Source of the DNA: Aquabacterium sp. A7-Y | GTDB lineage: Bacteria; Pseudomonadota; Gammaproteobacteria; Burkholderiales; Burkholderiaceae_C | DNA length: 64,000 nt | Direction of reading: 5' to 3' | NCBI RefSeq assembly: GCF_026153205.1 | Contig: NZ_JAPFBW010000028.1 | Location: 1 to 64,000, forward strand | Part shown: one piece after another, positions 8,740 through 16,386 of the stretch | How positions within the stretch are numbered: the first letter of the stretch is position 1 | Layout of the letters: each line of letters starts with the position of its first letter | The notes under the pieces: model-generated | Databases searched by the model: none | The model's input: only the letters and a program-made list of their open reading frames with translations | What the model was told of the DNA's origin: nothing | Made by a program: the position numbers and the translations under genes

Positions 8740-10233
8740 GTGAAGCTACATGCCACCTGGGCGGGCCTCGCCGCCGCCACCTTCGCCGCCGGCGGGCTGC
8801 TGCCGCTGGCCGCCACAGCCTCGAGCCACCGCGAGGCGCCCTTCATCACCACCGCGCCCAAGGTCGATGCCACCGACCTCTATGCCTTCAGAAGCTATGA
8901 GCCGGGGCGGCAGGACTATGTCACCCTGGTCGCCAACTATCTGCCGCTGCAGGACGGCTACGGCGGACCCAACTATTTTTCGCTGGATCCCAATGCGCTC
9001 TACGAGATTCACATCGACAACAACGGCGACGCCAGGGAAGACCTGAGCTTCCAGTTCCGCTTCAAGAACAGCTTGAAGAACATCGCCCTGGCGGTCGGCG
9101 GCAAGCAGGTGGCGATACCGCTGCTGCAGGCCGGTGCGGTCTCCGGCGTCAACCCGGCGACGCTGAACCTGCGCGAGACCTACAGCATCGACGTGGTGCG
9201 CGGCGACCGTCGCTCCGGCAAGCGCAGCGCGGTGACCAACACCGCAGGCGGCGGCCGCGAGTTCGACAAGCCGCTGGATTTCATCGGTACCAAAACCTTC
9301 GGCTCGGTGGCGGCCTATGAAAGCTATGTCGGGCAACACCTTTACACGGTCAACATCCCCGGCTGCCCGGTGCCCGCCCGGGCCTTCGTCGGCCAGCGCA
9401 AGGACCCCTTCGTGGTCAACCTGGGCCGCACCTTCGACCTGCTCAACCTCAACCCGCTGGCGGCTTCGGGCGGCACCGACGACCTGGCAGACAAGAACGT
9501 CACGACCCTGGCCCTGGAGATCGCGGCCAGCTGCCTGACCGCCGGCGGCGACCCGGTGATCGGCGCCTGGACCACCGCCAGCCTGCGCCAGGGCCGGCTG
9601 CTCAGGTCACCGGCAGACCCGGGCCACCAGACCGGTGCGTCGCTCGAGGGCGGGCCCTGGGCGCAGGTGTCGCGGCTGGGCATGCCCCTGGTCAACGAGG
9701 TGGTGATAGGCCTGAAGGACAAGGACCGCTTCAACTCCAGCAAGCCGAAGGACGACGGCCAGTTTGCCGACTACGTCACCCACCCGACCCTGCCGGCGCT
9801 GATCGAGACGCTGTTCAAGGACGCCGGCGTCAAGGCGCCCACGCGCTTCCCGCGCCAGGACCTGGTGGTGGCCTTCCTCACCGGCGTGCAGGGTCTCAAC
9901 AAACCGGCCAGCGGTAGCGCGGCGGAGATGCTGAGGCTCAACACCGCGATCGCGCCGACACCCAAGGGCGCACAGAAGTCGCTCGGCGTGCTGGCCGGCG
10001 ACAACGCCGGCTTCCCGAACGGCCGCCGGCCGGGGGACGACGTGGTCGACGCAGCGCTGCGGGTCTCGATGGGGGTGCTGTGCACCCTGAACAACCCGGC
10101 GGTGTTCGGCTGCTCCCCGGGCGACGCGCCTTCCGGCGCACTGGCGCTGACCGACGGCGGCGCCAATGTCAGCGACGCCGCCTTCGGTGCCGCCTTCCCT
10201 TACCTGGCCACGCCGATTCCCGGCGCTCAATGA
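8740..10233 (+). CDS. Exported DUF4331 family protein
   Basis: A 497-residue protein with an N-terminal signal peptide and a mature N-terminus containing SSHREAP, the hallmark of DUF4331 proteins. Family members are exported proteins without known function. An Asp/Asn-rich loop (HIDNNGDAREDL, about residues 88-99) could bind metal. I prefer GTG at 8740 over ATG at 8734: AGGAG ends at 8733, directly against the ATG but 6 nt before the GTG. It heads a tight cluster: the next gene begins 11 bp downstream, followed by a TPR protein and a HupE/UreJ-like membrane protein, which implies a common role. Confidence 0.85.
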   Translation: MKLHATWAGLAAATFAAGGLLPLAATASSHREAPFITTAPKVDATDLYAFRSYEPGRQDYVTLVANYLPLQDGYGGPNYFSLDPNALYEIHIDNNGDAREDLSFQFRFKNSLKNIALAVGGKQVAIPLLQAGAVSGVNPATLNLRETYSIDVVRGDRRSGKRSAVTNTAGGGREFDKPLDFIGTKTFGSVAAYESYVGQHLYTVNIPGCPVPARAFVGQRKDPFVVNLGRTFDLLNLNPLAASGGTDDLADKNVTTLALEIAASCLTAGGDPVIGAWTTASLRQGRLLRSPADPGHQTGASLEGGPWAQVSRLGMPLVNEVVIGLKDKDRFNSSKPKDDGQFADYVTHPTLPALIETLFKDAGVKAPTRFPRQDLVVAFLTGVQGLNKPASGSAAEMLRLNTAIAPTPKGAQKSLGVLAGDNAGFPNGRRPGDDVVDAALRVSMGVLCTLNNPAVFGCSPGDAPSGALALTDGGANVSDAAFGAAFPYLATPIPGAQ

Positions 10234-10244
10234 GGGAGACCGTC

Positions 10245-10538
10245 ATGCATCAACGACATCAAGCGCATCGGCAGCGCTTCAGCGCTGCAGGCCTTCTCCT
10301 CGGCGGCGTGCTCGCGGCCGCCTTGTTGTCCGCCTGCGGGGGCGACCCCGGCGGCGGCAATGGAGACGGAGACGGCGGCGGCGCGGACGCCCCGCTGCCG
10401 GGCCAGGTCTCCAGCTCGAGCGAGTTCATCGCCTATGTGAAGCAGGTCATCGCCCGTTTCACCACTGAAGGCGAGCCGCTCGATGTGGGGCAGCTCGATC
10501 AGCCGAGGTCCGAGAGCGATGAGCCCGCGGCGCTTTGA
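10245..10538 (+). CDS. Small lipoprotein, unknown function
   Basis: A 97-residue protein with a type II signal peptide and lipobox LLSAC-G near residues 26-31, followed by a Gly/Asp-rich linker and a short folded tail (SSEFIAYVKQVIARFTTEG). It would be anchored in the inner or outer membrane facing the periplasm. A GAGGGAG ribosome site at 10232-10238 overlaps the end of the DUF4331 gene. Its last 20 bp overlap the start of the TPR gene, which suggests translational coupling. I do not recognise the family. Confidence 0.8.
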   Translation: MHQRHQAHRQRFSAAGLLLGGVLAAALLSACGGDPGGGNGDGDGGGADAPLPGQVSSSSEFIAYVKQVIARFTTEGEPLDVGQLDQPRSESDEPAAL

Positions 10539-11739
10539 GGCCGGCCGCGGCCGGCGTGTCGCGGCTGTGGTGCTGCTCGCGGTGGCCGCCGGCTTGCCGG
10601 ACCGACCCCTCCAGGCCGCTGCCCGGCAGCCCGCGGCCAAGGAGGTGGTCGAGTCCCGCTTGCTGGCTCCGGAGCTGCGCCGCCAGGTGGCCGCCCTTGC
10701 CGCGGCCCGGCGCCCCGGCGGCCCTGTACCGGACCCACGGGCGGCACAGTGGCAGGCGGCCGCAACCGCGCGCCAGCTGCTGCAAGGCGCCCGCCGCGAC
10801 GGCGATCCGCGGCGGGTCGGTTATGCCCGGGCCGCCCTGCAGCCGTGGTGGGACCGCGAGGAGGTGCCGGCCGACTTCGGTGTCATGCAGGCCACCGTCG
10901 AGCAGACCGAGCACCGCTTCGCCGACGCGCGCCGCCGGCTGGAACGCCTGCTCGCCCGGCACCCCGGACACCTGCAAGGCTGGCTGACCTTGTCCGGCGT
11001 GCGCGCTGTCCAGGGGGACCTGTCCGCGGCGCGCGAGGCGTGTGGACCGGTGGCGGCCGTCGCACCCTCGTTCGGGGAACTCTGCCGGCTGCAGGTGGAG
11101 GTACAGACCGGCACGGCGGAAGCCGCCCTGGCGTCGCTCGGGCAGCTGGCTCGCGACGCCGACCCGGTGGTCGCCGCCTGGGCCGCCTCCCTGCAGGGCG
11201 AGACGCTGTCCCGGCTGGGTCGCCACGAGGCGGCCATCGCGGCCTTGCAGCGCGCGGCGTCCGCCGGCGAGCTGTACGACCGGCTGGCGCTGGCCGATGC
11301 GCTGCTGGCGGCCGAACGCCCGCAGGCTGCCGCGCTGGCCTTGCGCGACGCACCGCCCACCGACGCGGTGCTGCTGCGTCGGCTGCGTGCGCTGCCGCCC
11401 GGCAGCCCGGAGGCCGAGGCGCTGCGCGAGCTCTTGCGGCAACGCTGGGTCGGCGTGCGCGGCGACGAGGCGCGGCTGCACGCCCGCGAGCGCGCCTTGT
11501 TCGCGCTGTGGACCTCGGCCCCGCCGACCGAGGCGCGCGACTGGGCGGCCGCCAACCTGGCGCTGCAGCGCGAGCCGATCGACTTGCGCATTGCCGCCGA
11601 GGCCGCGCTGCGCGCCTCCGACCTGGCGCTGCTTGACGAGGTGCGCCGCCTGCAGGCGGCCAGCGGCCTGCGCGACCTGCGTCTGCAGGCCGCCTTGCGC
11701 TCGCCGGCCGGCCGCGATACGGCCCGCCTCACGCCCTGA
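10519..11739 (+). CDS. Exported tetratricopeptide-repeat protein
   Basis: A 406-residue Ala/Leu/Arg-rich, almost fully helical protein whose repeating helix pairs match a TPR solenoid (for example HRFADARRRLERLLARHPG and the following segment). A hydrophobic N-terminus (VAAVVLLAVAAGL) ending LQA-AA looks like a signal peptide, so it probably acts in the periplasm as a scaffold. It overlaps the lipoprotein gene by 20 bp and precedes the HupE/UreJ-like gene by 20 bp. No enzymatic motif is visible. The partner is unknown; the cluster mates are the obvious candidates. Confidence 0.8.
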   Translation: MSPRRFEAGRGRRVAAVVLLAVAAGLPDRPLQAAARQPAAKEVVESRLLAPELRRQVAALAAARRPGGPVPDPRAAQWQAAATARQLLQGARRDGDPRRVGYARAALQPWWDREEVPADFGVMQATVEQTEHRFADARRRLERLLARHPGHLQGWLTLSGVRAVQGDLSAAREACGPVAAVAPSFGELCRLQVEVQTGTAEAALASLGQLARDADPVVAAWAASLQGETLSRLGRHEAAIAALQRAASAGELYDRLALADALLAAERPQAAALALRDAPPTDAVLLRRLRALPPGSPEAEALRELLRQRWVGVRGDEARLHARERALFALWTSAPPTEARDWAAANLALQREPIDLRIAAEAALRASDLALLDEVRRLQAASGLRDLRLQAALRSPAGRDTARLTP

Positions 11740-11759
11740 GGCCCCTTGGTGAGATGCCC

Positions 11760-12884
11760 ATGAAGACCCTGCTTCGAGGCCCGGTCCGCCGCGGCGCAAC
11801 GCCCCTGTCAGGGTGGACACGCCTGCGTGCCGCCTGGATCACCTGCCTGCTCGCCGGCCTGATGCCGCTGGCACAGGCCCACACCGCCAGCACCGCCAGC
11901 TTGACGACTGACCGCAGCGTCGACCCGCCGGCGCTGGAGTGGCAGGTCGCATGGCGCGACCTGGATGCCCTGCTCGACCTCGATGCCGACCGCGACGGCC
12001 AGCTCACCTGGGCTGAGGCACAAGCCGCTTCGGACCGAATCGCCGCGCTCGCCGCGCAAAGTTTCGAGTCACCCGGCTGCGAGGCCGGGTGGCAGCTGGC
12101 TGGCACGGCGGTGCGCGGCGAGCTCGGGCAGGCGGTGCTGCGCAGCCGTGCCGCCTGCGCGCTGCCGGCCTGGGCCGGCATGCGCTACCGTTTCCTGGAC
12201 GGCATAGACCCCGGGCACCGGCTGCTGCTGGCGAGCGCGCAGGGCGAGGCCCGGCTGGTGCGGCCCGGCGATACGCTGGACGCGAGCGCAACGGCGCCGG
12301 GAGGGTCTGCAGCACCGCTCGCCGGGATGGCCCTTGAAGGCCTGTTGCACATCCTGCGCGGCGCCGACCACGTGATTTTTGTCCTCACCCTGGTGCTGCC
12401 GCTGGCGCTGTTGACCCGGCGCGACGAAAGGCGCGCGGCGCTGCGTCGCCTGCTCGCAGTGGTCAGCGCCTTCACGCTGGCGCACTCGCTGACACTGGCG
12501 CTCGCCACGCTCGAGGTCTGGCAGCCGCCCTCCGCCGCTGTCGAGCCGGCCATCGCCCTGAGCATCGCGGTGGCGGCGCTCTACAACCTGTGGCTGCGCA
12601 AGACGCACGCGAGCCTGGCGGTGGCCTTTGCCTTCGGCCTCTTGCACGGCTTCGGTTTCGCCGAGGTGCTGGTGCCGCTGCAGCTGCCGCGGCTGGAGCT
12701 GGCAGCGGCCCTTGGCGTCTTCAATCTGGGCGTCGAGGCCGGCCAGTTGCTGGTGGTGGCGCCGGCGGTCCTCGTGCTGCTGGCGCTGCAGCGCCGGCCC
12801 GGTCTTGCGCGCAGGGTGCATGGGGCAGGCAGCGCCGCCTTCGCCGCCTGCGGCTTGCTGTGGTTCGCGCAACGTCTCGCGTGA
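11760..12884 (+). CDS. HupE/UreJ-like membrane protein with an EF-hand loop
   Basis: A 374-residue protein with a signal peptide (cleavage near LAQA-HTAS), an exported N-terminal domain of about 150 residues, and a C-terminal membrane domain of about six or seven helices. The membrane domain has the HupE/UreJ_2 motifs LHILRGADHVIFVLTL and AFGLLHGFGFAE. HupE/UreJ relatives are linked to nickel handling, but this exported-domain subgroup is uncharacterised. Residues 75-86 (DADRDGQLTWAE) are a complete EF-hand Ca2+ loop with acidic or Gly residues at 1, 3, 5, 6 and 12. GGTGAG at 11748-11753 fits the ATG at 11760 better than the ATG at 11754. Last gene of the DUF4331 cluster. Confidence 0.85.
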   Translation: MKTLLRGPVRRGATPLSGWTRLRAAWITCLLAGLMPLAQAHTASTASLTTDRSVDPPALEWQVAWRDLDALLDLDADRDGQLTWAEAQAASDRIAALAAQSFESPGCEAGWQLAGTAVRGELGQAVLRSRAACALPAWAGMRYRFLDGIDPGHRLLLASAQGEARLVRPGDTLDASATAPGGSAAPLAGMALEGLLHILRGADHVIFVLTLVLPLALLTRRDERRAALRRLLAVVSAFTLAHSLTLALATLEVWQPPSAAVEPAIALSIAVAALYNLWLRKTHASLAVAFAFGLLHGFGFAEVLVPLQLPRLELAAALGVFNLGVEAGQLLVVAPAVLVLLALQRRPGLARRVHGAGSAAFAACGLLWFAQRLA

Positions 12885-13041
12885 GCCGCAGGGGGTGTGA
12901 ACTGCGTCATGCTCGCGGCCGTGGACGACCGGGCCGGCGCAGCAAATGCAACACTCGTCATCGCTCTTGCCGGACGGCTTCGCACACTCGCGCGCACCTG
13001 CACCACCACACGGCGCCCGAGCGCCGACGAGGAGACCGACG

Positions 13042-14346
13042 ATGACCCTGTGCTTGCTGCACCGCCTGGCGCGACCGATCGCGCTGCTTGTTGTTGTCAC
13101 AGCCACCTGCCTGGGCGCTGCCCAGGCGGCCACGCTGCGCCTGGCCTGCAGCGGGCTGGGCAGGGAGCAGCAGCTGTGCCGCTCGGCCGCCGAGGCCTGG
13201 GGCCGCAAGAACGGCCACACGGTGGAACTCGTGAACCTGCCCGAGGACGCCGGCCAGCGGCTGCAGATGCTGCGGCGCGGCTTTGCCGAAACGCCCCAGG
13301 CCATCGACGTGGTGCAGCTGGACGTGGTGCAGCTCGGCGCACTGCGTGAACACCTGCTCGACCTCAAGCCCCACACGCGGGGCGCCGAGCGACAGCATTT
13401 CTCCTCCATGGTCGCCAACGGCACGCTGGACGGCAAGCTGCTGGCCCTGCCCTGGTTCATCGACGCTGGCCTGCTCTACTACCGCCGCGACCTGCTCGAG
13501 AAATACCGCCAGCCCGTGCCGCAGACCTGGGAGCAGCTCCAGGCGGTGGCCCAGCACATCCAGACCGCCGAGCGCCAGGCCGGCAACCCGCGCCTCTGGG
13601 GTTACGTCTGGCAGGGCCGCAACTACGAAGGGCTGAGCTGCAATGCGCTCGAATGGATCGCCAGCTTCGGCGGCGGCACGCTGCTCGACGAACGCGGCCG
13701 GGTCACGGTGAACCAGCCCAAAGCCGTGCGCGCGCTGGAAACCGCCGCCGGCTGGATCGGCCGCATCTCGCCGAGGGAGGTGCTGGACTGGGGCGAGGAG
13801 GAATCGCGCACCGCCTTCCAGGGCGGCCATGCCGTCTTCATGCGCAACTGGCCCTATGCCTGGGCGCTGACCCAGGCGCCGGGCAGTGCGCTGCGCGGCA
13901 AGGTGGGCATCGCCGTGCTGCCGGGCGGGGGCGGGTCCGGCCGGCAGGCGGCCACGCTGGGCGGCCAGCAGCTCGCGGTCTCGCGTCATGCCGCCGAGCC
14001 CGCCCTGGCCGCCGAGCTGGTGCTGCATCTCACCGGCGCGGCGGTGCAGAAGGAGCGAGCGCTGAAAGCCTCCTACAACCCGACCCTCAACGAGCTCTAC
14101 CGCGATCCGGAGGTGAGGGCGGCCAATCCCGATCTCGGCATGCTGCTGCAGGCCTTCTACAGCGCCGTCGCGCGCCCCTCCACGGTCACCGGCGCGAAGT
14201 ACCCCGAGGTGAGCGCCGAGTTCGCCCGGGCCGTCCATGAGGTCCTGTCGGGGCGTGCGCCAGCCGGCGGCGCGATGGCGGCCCTCGAAACGCGGCTGCG
14301 CCAGATCCTCGGCAGCCGCGACAAGGCGACAGCCGACGGACCTTGA
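13042..14346 (+). CDS. Sugar ABC transporter substrate-binding protein (orphan paralog)
   Basis: A 434-residue family 1 extracellular solute-binding protein with a signal peptide ending GAAQA-ATL. It is a close paralog of the binding protein at 22879-24144: long stretches such as GLLYYRRDLLEK, WGYVWQGR, MRNWPYAW, AVQKERALK and VTGAKY are shared, and by eye more than half of the residues match. It would bind trehalose, maltose or related oligosaccharides in the periplasm. No permease or ATPase gene accompanies it, so it may feed the MalFGK-like system 7 kb away. AGGAG at 13030-13034 supports the start. It ends 7 bp before the convergent sigma factor gene. Confidence 0.88.
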   Translation: MTLCLLHRLARPIALLVVVTATCLGAAQAATLRLACSGLGREQQLCRSAAEAWGRKNGHTVELVNLPEDAGQRLQMLRRGFAETPQAIDVVQLDVVQLGALREHLLDLKPHTRGAERQHFSSMVANGTLDGKLLALPWFIDAGLLYYRRDLLEKYRQPVPQTWEQLQAVAQHIQTAERQAGNPRLWGYVWQGRNYEGLSCNALEWIASFGGGTLLDERGRVTVNQPKAVRALETAAGWIGRISPREVLDWGEEESRTAFQGGHAVFMRNWPYAWALTQAPGSALRGKVGIAVLPGGGGSGRQAATLGGQQLAVSRHAAEPALAAELVLHLTGAAVQKERALKASYNPTLNELYRDPEVRAANPDLGMLLQAFYSAVARPSTVTGAKYPEVSAEFARAVHEVLSGRAPAGGAMAALETRLRQILGSRDKATADGP

Positions 14347-14353
14347 GCGCCCT

Positions 14354-15271
14354 TCAGACCCCCAGCTCCGGCGAGCGCTTCAGATGGCGCAGCTTGTCCG
14401 GGTTGCGCACCACGTAGACGGCCGCGATGCGGCCCTCCGGCCCGGGCTCGATGGCCAGGGTCTGGACCGGGCTGCCGTCGAGGGCGTCGTACATCAGCCA
14501 GCCCGGCATGCCGTTGATCTCGGCCGGCACCACCCGGTGGCGGCCCGGGTCGGCAAGGCGTGCAAAACCGACCAGCGCCTTGGCGATCCGCACCGCCCCG
14601 ATCAAGGGCCTGGGCACCGCCGCCACGACCCCGCCGCCATCGGACACGAAACGCGCGTCCTCCGCCAGGGTGCGCGCCAGCGCCTCCACGTCGCCCTGCG
14701 CGAGGGCCGCCGCGAAAGCCTGCAGCAGGCGCCGCCCCTCCCCGGCCGCCACCTCGGAACGCGCCTGGCCCGACTTCAGGTGCTGCCGGGCCCGGCTGGC
14801 GAGCTGCCGGCAGGCCGCGCTGGAACGCTGCAGCCGCGCGCCCACTTCGTCGAAGTCGAGATCGAACACGTCGTGCAGCAGGAAGGCCGCCCGCTCCAGC
14901 GGACTGAGGCGCTCCAGCATGAGCATGAAGGCCATCGACACGTCCTGGGCGTATTCGGTCGCGACGTCCGGGCCGGGGTGCCAGGCCTGGCTTTCGTCGA
15001 CCAGCGGCTCCGGCAGCCAGGTGCCGACATACTGCTCGCGGCGCTGCCGGGCGCTCTGCAGCCGGTCCAGGCACAGGTGGGTGGCGACGCGCGACAGGAA
15101 AGCGCGCGGGTTCTCGACCTCGCTGCGATCCGCGCCCTGCCAGCGCAGCCAGGTGTCCTGCACCACGTCCTCCGCCTCGGCGCGGGAGCCGAGCATGCGG
15201 TAGGCAAGTGCACGCAGGTAGCGGTCGTGGGGGCGGAAGCTGTCGTCGTCGCGAGGAATCTCAGGCGGCAT
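14354..15271 (-). CDS. ECF41 group sigma factor with C-terminal SnoaL-like regulatory domain
   Basis: A 305-residue sigma factor. Region 2 is near residues 12-80 (LAYRMLGSRAEAEDVVQDTWLRW) and region 4 near 125-180 (LSPLERAAFLLHDVFDLDFDEVGARL). A SnoaL/NTF2-like domain follows. The ECF41 markers WLPEP between the sigma regions, DGGG in the extension and NPDKL near the C-terminus are all present. ECF41 factors lack an anti-sigma factor and are controlled by this fused domain. It is the third gene of an operon with a CMD-like protein, the classic ECF41 partner. ATG at 15271 overlaps the CMD gene by 11 bp; a TTG at 15289 is less likely. Confidence 0.93.
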   Translation of the reverse strand: MPPEIPRDDDSFRPHDRYLRALAYRMLGSRAEAEDVVQDTWLRWQGADRSEVENPRAFLSRVATHLCLDRLQSARQRREQYVGTWLPEPLVDESQAWHPGPDVATEYAQDVSMAFMLMLERLSPLERAAFLLHDVFDLDFDEVGARLQRSSAACRQLASRARQHLKSGQARSEVAAGEGRRLLQAFAAALAQGDVEALARTLAEDARFVSDGGGVVAAVPRPLIGAVRIAKALVGFARLADPGRHRVVPAEINGMPGWLMYDALDGSPVQTLAIEPGPEGRIAAVYVVRNPDKLRHLKRSPELGV

Positions 15272-15815
15272 GGCGTGGTAGGGAAACAAGGGATCCGGTC
15301 GAGTCGCCGACGCGCACCTGCTGGCAGGCGCGGCCGTGGCCGAGGGCGTATTTGAGCATTGGATACAGGCGCGTGCCGGTGACGGTGAGCGCGAGCGAGG
15401 CCAGCCCCCGGTCGCCCCAGCGCTGGTGCACCGACTCGATCAGCTCGCCCAGCTCCGGCGCATGCGACACCACCGCCCGGGCATAACGCCCCGCGAGGGC
15501 CGTGTCCGGGTCCAGGGCCTCCAGCTCGTCCCGCAGCAGCGCGTTCAGGACGGCGTCGCTGACGCCCTCCTCCCGCGCCATGTCCACCACCAGCTGGGTG
15601 CAGGGCCCGCAATCCTCGGCGCGGGTGGCGACCAGCTTGGCGGCGTACCAGGCCGCCAGCGGCAGGTCCTGCCGGTGCTGCGCCAGCGCGGTCGCGCGGG
15701 CAAAACGGAAAAAGCCGCCGCGGCTCATGCGCAGCAGTTCGTGCAGATAGCCGGCGTCATAGCCGTAACGTCGTTCGAAGGCGGCGATACGCCAGCGGAT
15801 CAGGGTGTTGAGCAT
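15261..15815 (-). CDS. AhpD/carboxymuconolactone decarboxylase-like protein, ECF41 partner
   Basis: A 184-residue protein with the AhpD/CMD core: EDCGPCTQLVVDMAREEG around residues 67-84, with a CxxC pair that in AhpD acts as a peroxidase redox centre. COE proteins (CMD, oxidoreductase or epimerase) are the standard neighbours and targets of ECF41 sigma factors. Translation is supported by AGGTGA just upstream of the ATG. The gene starts 4 bp after the membrane protein gene and overlaps the sigma factor gene, so the three are one operon. Role is probably redox or reactive-compound detoxification (inference). Confidence 0.85.
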   Translation of the reverse strand: MLNTLIRWRIAAFERRYGYDAGYLHELLRMSRGGFFRFARATALAQHRQDLPLAAWYAAKLVATRAEDCGPCTQLVVDMAREEGVSDAVLNALLRDELEALDPDTALAGRYARAVVSHAPELGELIESVHQRWGDRGLASLALTVTGTRLYPMLKYALGHGRACQQVRVGDSTGSLVSLPRHAA

Positions 15816-15819
15816 CGGT

Positions 15820-16224
15820 TCACCTGGTTGCGGGAGAGTTGTGGAGAGCCGCCGGCTGCAGCGGAAGAGCCAGGGCCAGCGCCAGCAGGGCCGGCACAAT
15901 GACGCCGGGGACGTCGCGCCAGAGGGCCTGCCAGCCGCAGATCCCCAGCAGGGTCTCGGCGATGTGCACCCCGGCGTGCAGCAGCAGGAACAAGGCTCCC
16001 GCCAGCGCAGCCGGGCCGCCCTGCCGGGGCCGCCAGGCGCGCCAGGCCAGGCCGAAGGCGCTGACCAGGTAGGCACAGCCGATGTCGCGGACGAAGTGGA
16101 AGTTCAGGGGGCCGGTGCTGTCCACGCCCGGCACGCTGTCGTACCAGGCTTTGGGAAACAGCAGCATGGCCAGGCCGTTGGCCGCCAGGCCGGCAGCCAG
16201 GAGCACGCGCAGGAGTTGGGTCAT
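15820..16224 (-). CDS. Small membrane protein of ECF41 operon
   Basis: A 134-residue protein with four hydrophobic segments (about residues 4-22, 48-63, 72-90 and 105-122), a small integral inner-membrane protein. It resembles DUF4345/DoxX-like four-helix proteins in size and layout, but I cannot assign a family with certainty. It is the first gene behind the ECF41-type promoter at 16262-16288 and is followed after 4 bp by the CMD-like gene. Being in a sigma-autoregulated operon suggests a part in the same stress response. Confidence 0.75.
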   Translation of the reverse strand: MTQLLRVLLAAGLAANGLAMLLFPKAWYDSVPGVDSTGPLNFHFVRDIGCAYLVSAFGLAWRAWRPRQGGPAALAGALFLLLHAGVHIAETLLGICGWQALWRDVPGVIVPALLALALALPLQPAALHNSPATR

Positions 16225-16261
16225 GTCAGGAAAGCAGCCGTGAAGTGGTTCTGCCTGACAA

Positions 16262-16288
16262 GACGAAACAGGCGACGCCGGTGTGACA
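16262..16288 (-). promoter_or_regulatory. ECF41-type promoter TGTCACA-N16-CGTC
   Basis: On the minus strand TGTCACA (16288-16282) is followed after exactly 16 bp by CGTC (16265-16262). This is the bipartite signature known for ECF41 target promoters. It lies 38 bp upstream of the first codon of the operon that encodes the ECF41 factor, the expected place for an autoregulated promoter. Confidence 0.85.
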
Positions 16289-16386
16289 TGCCCGGTGACA
16301 CAAGTCCCGGCGTCCGGGGTGGCTCCCGGGGCCGGGGGCCCGCCGCGGGGCGCGGCGAGCCGTTCAGGGGCCGCAGGACGGCCTGC

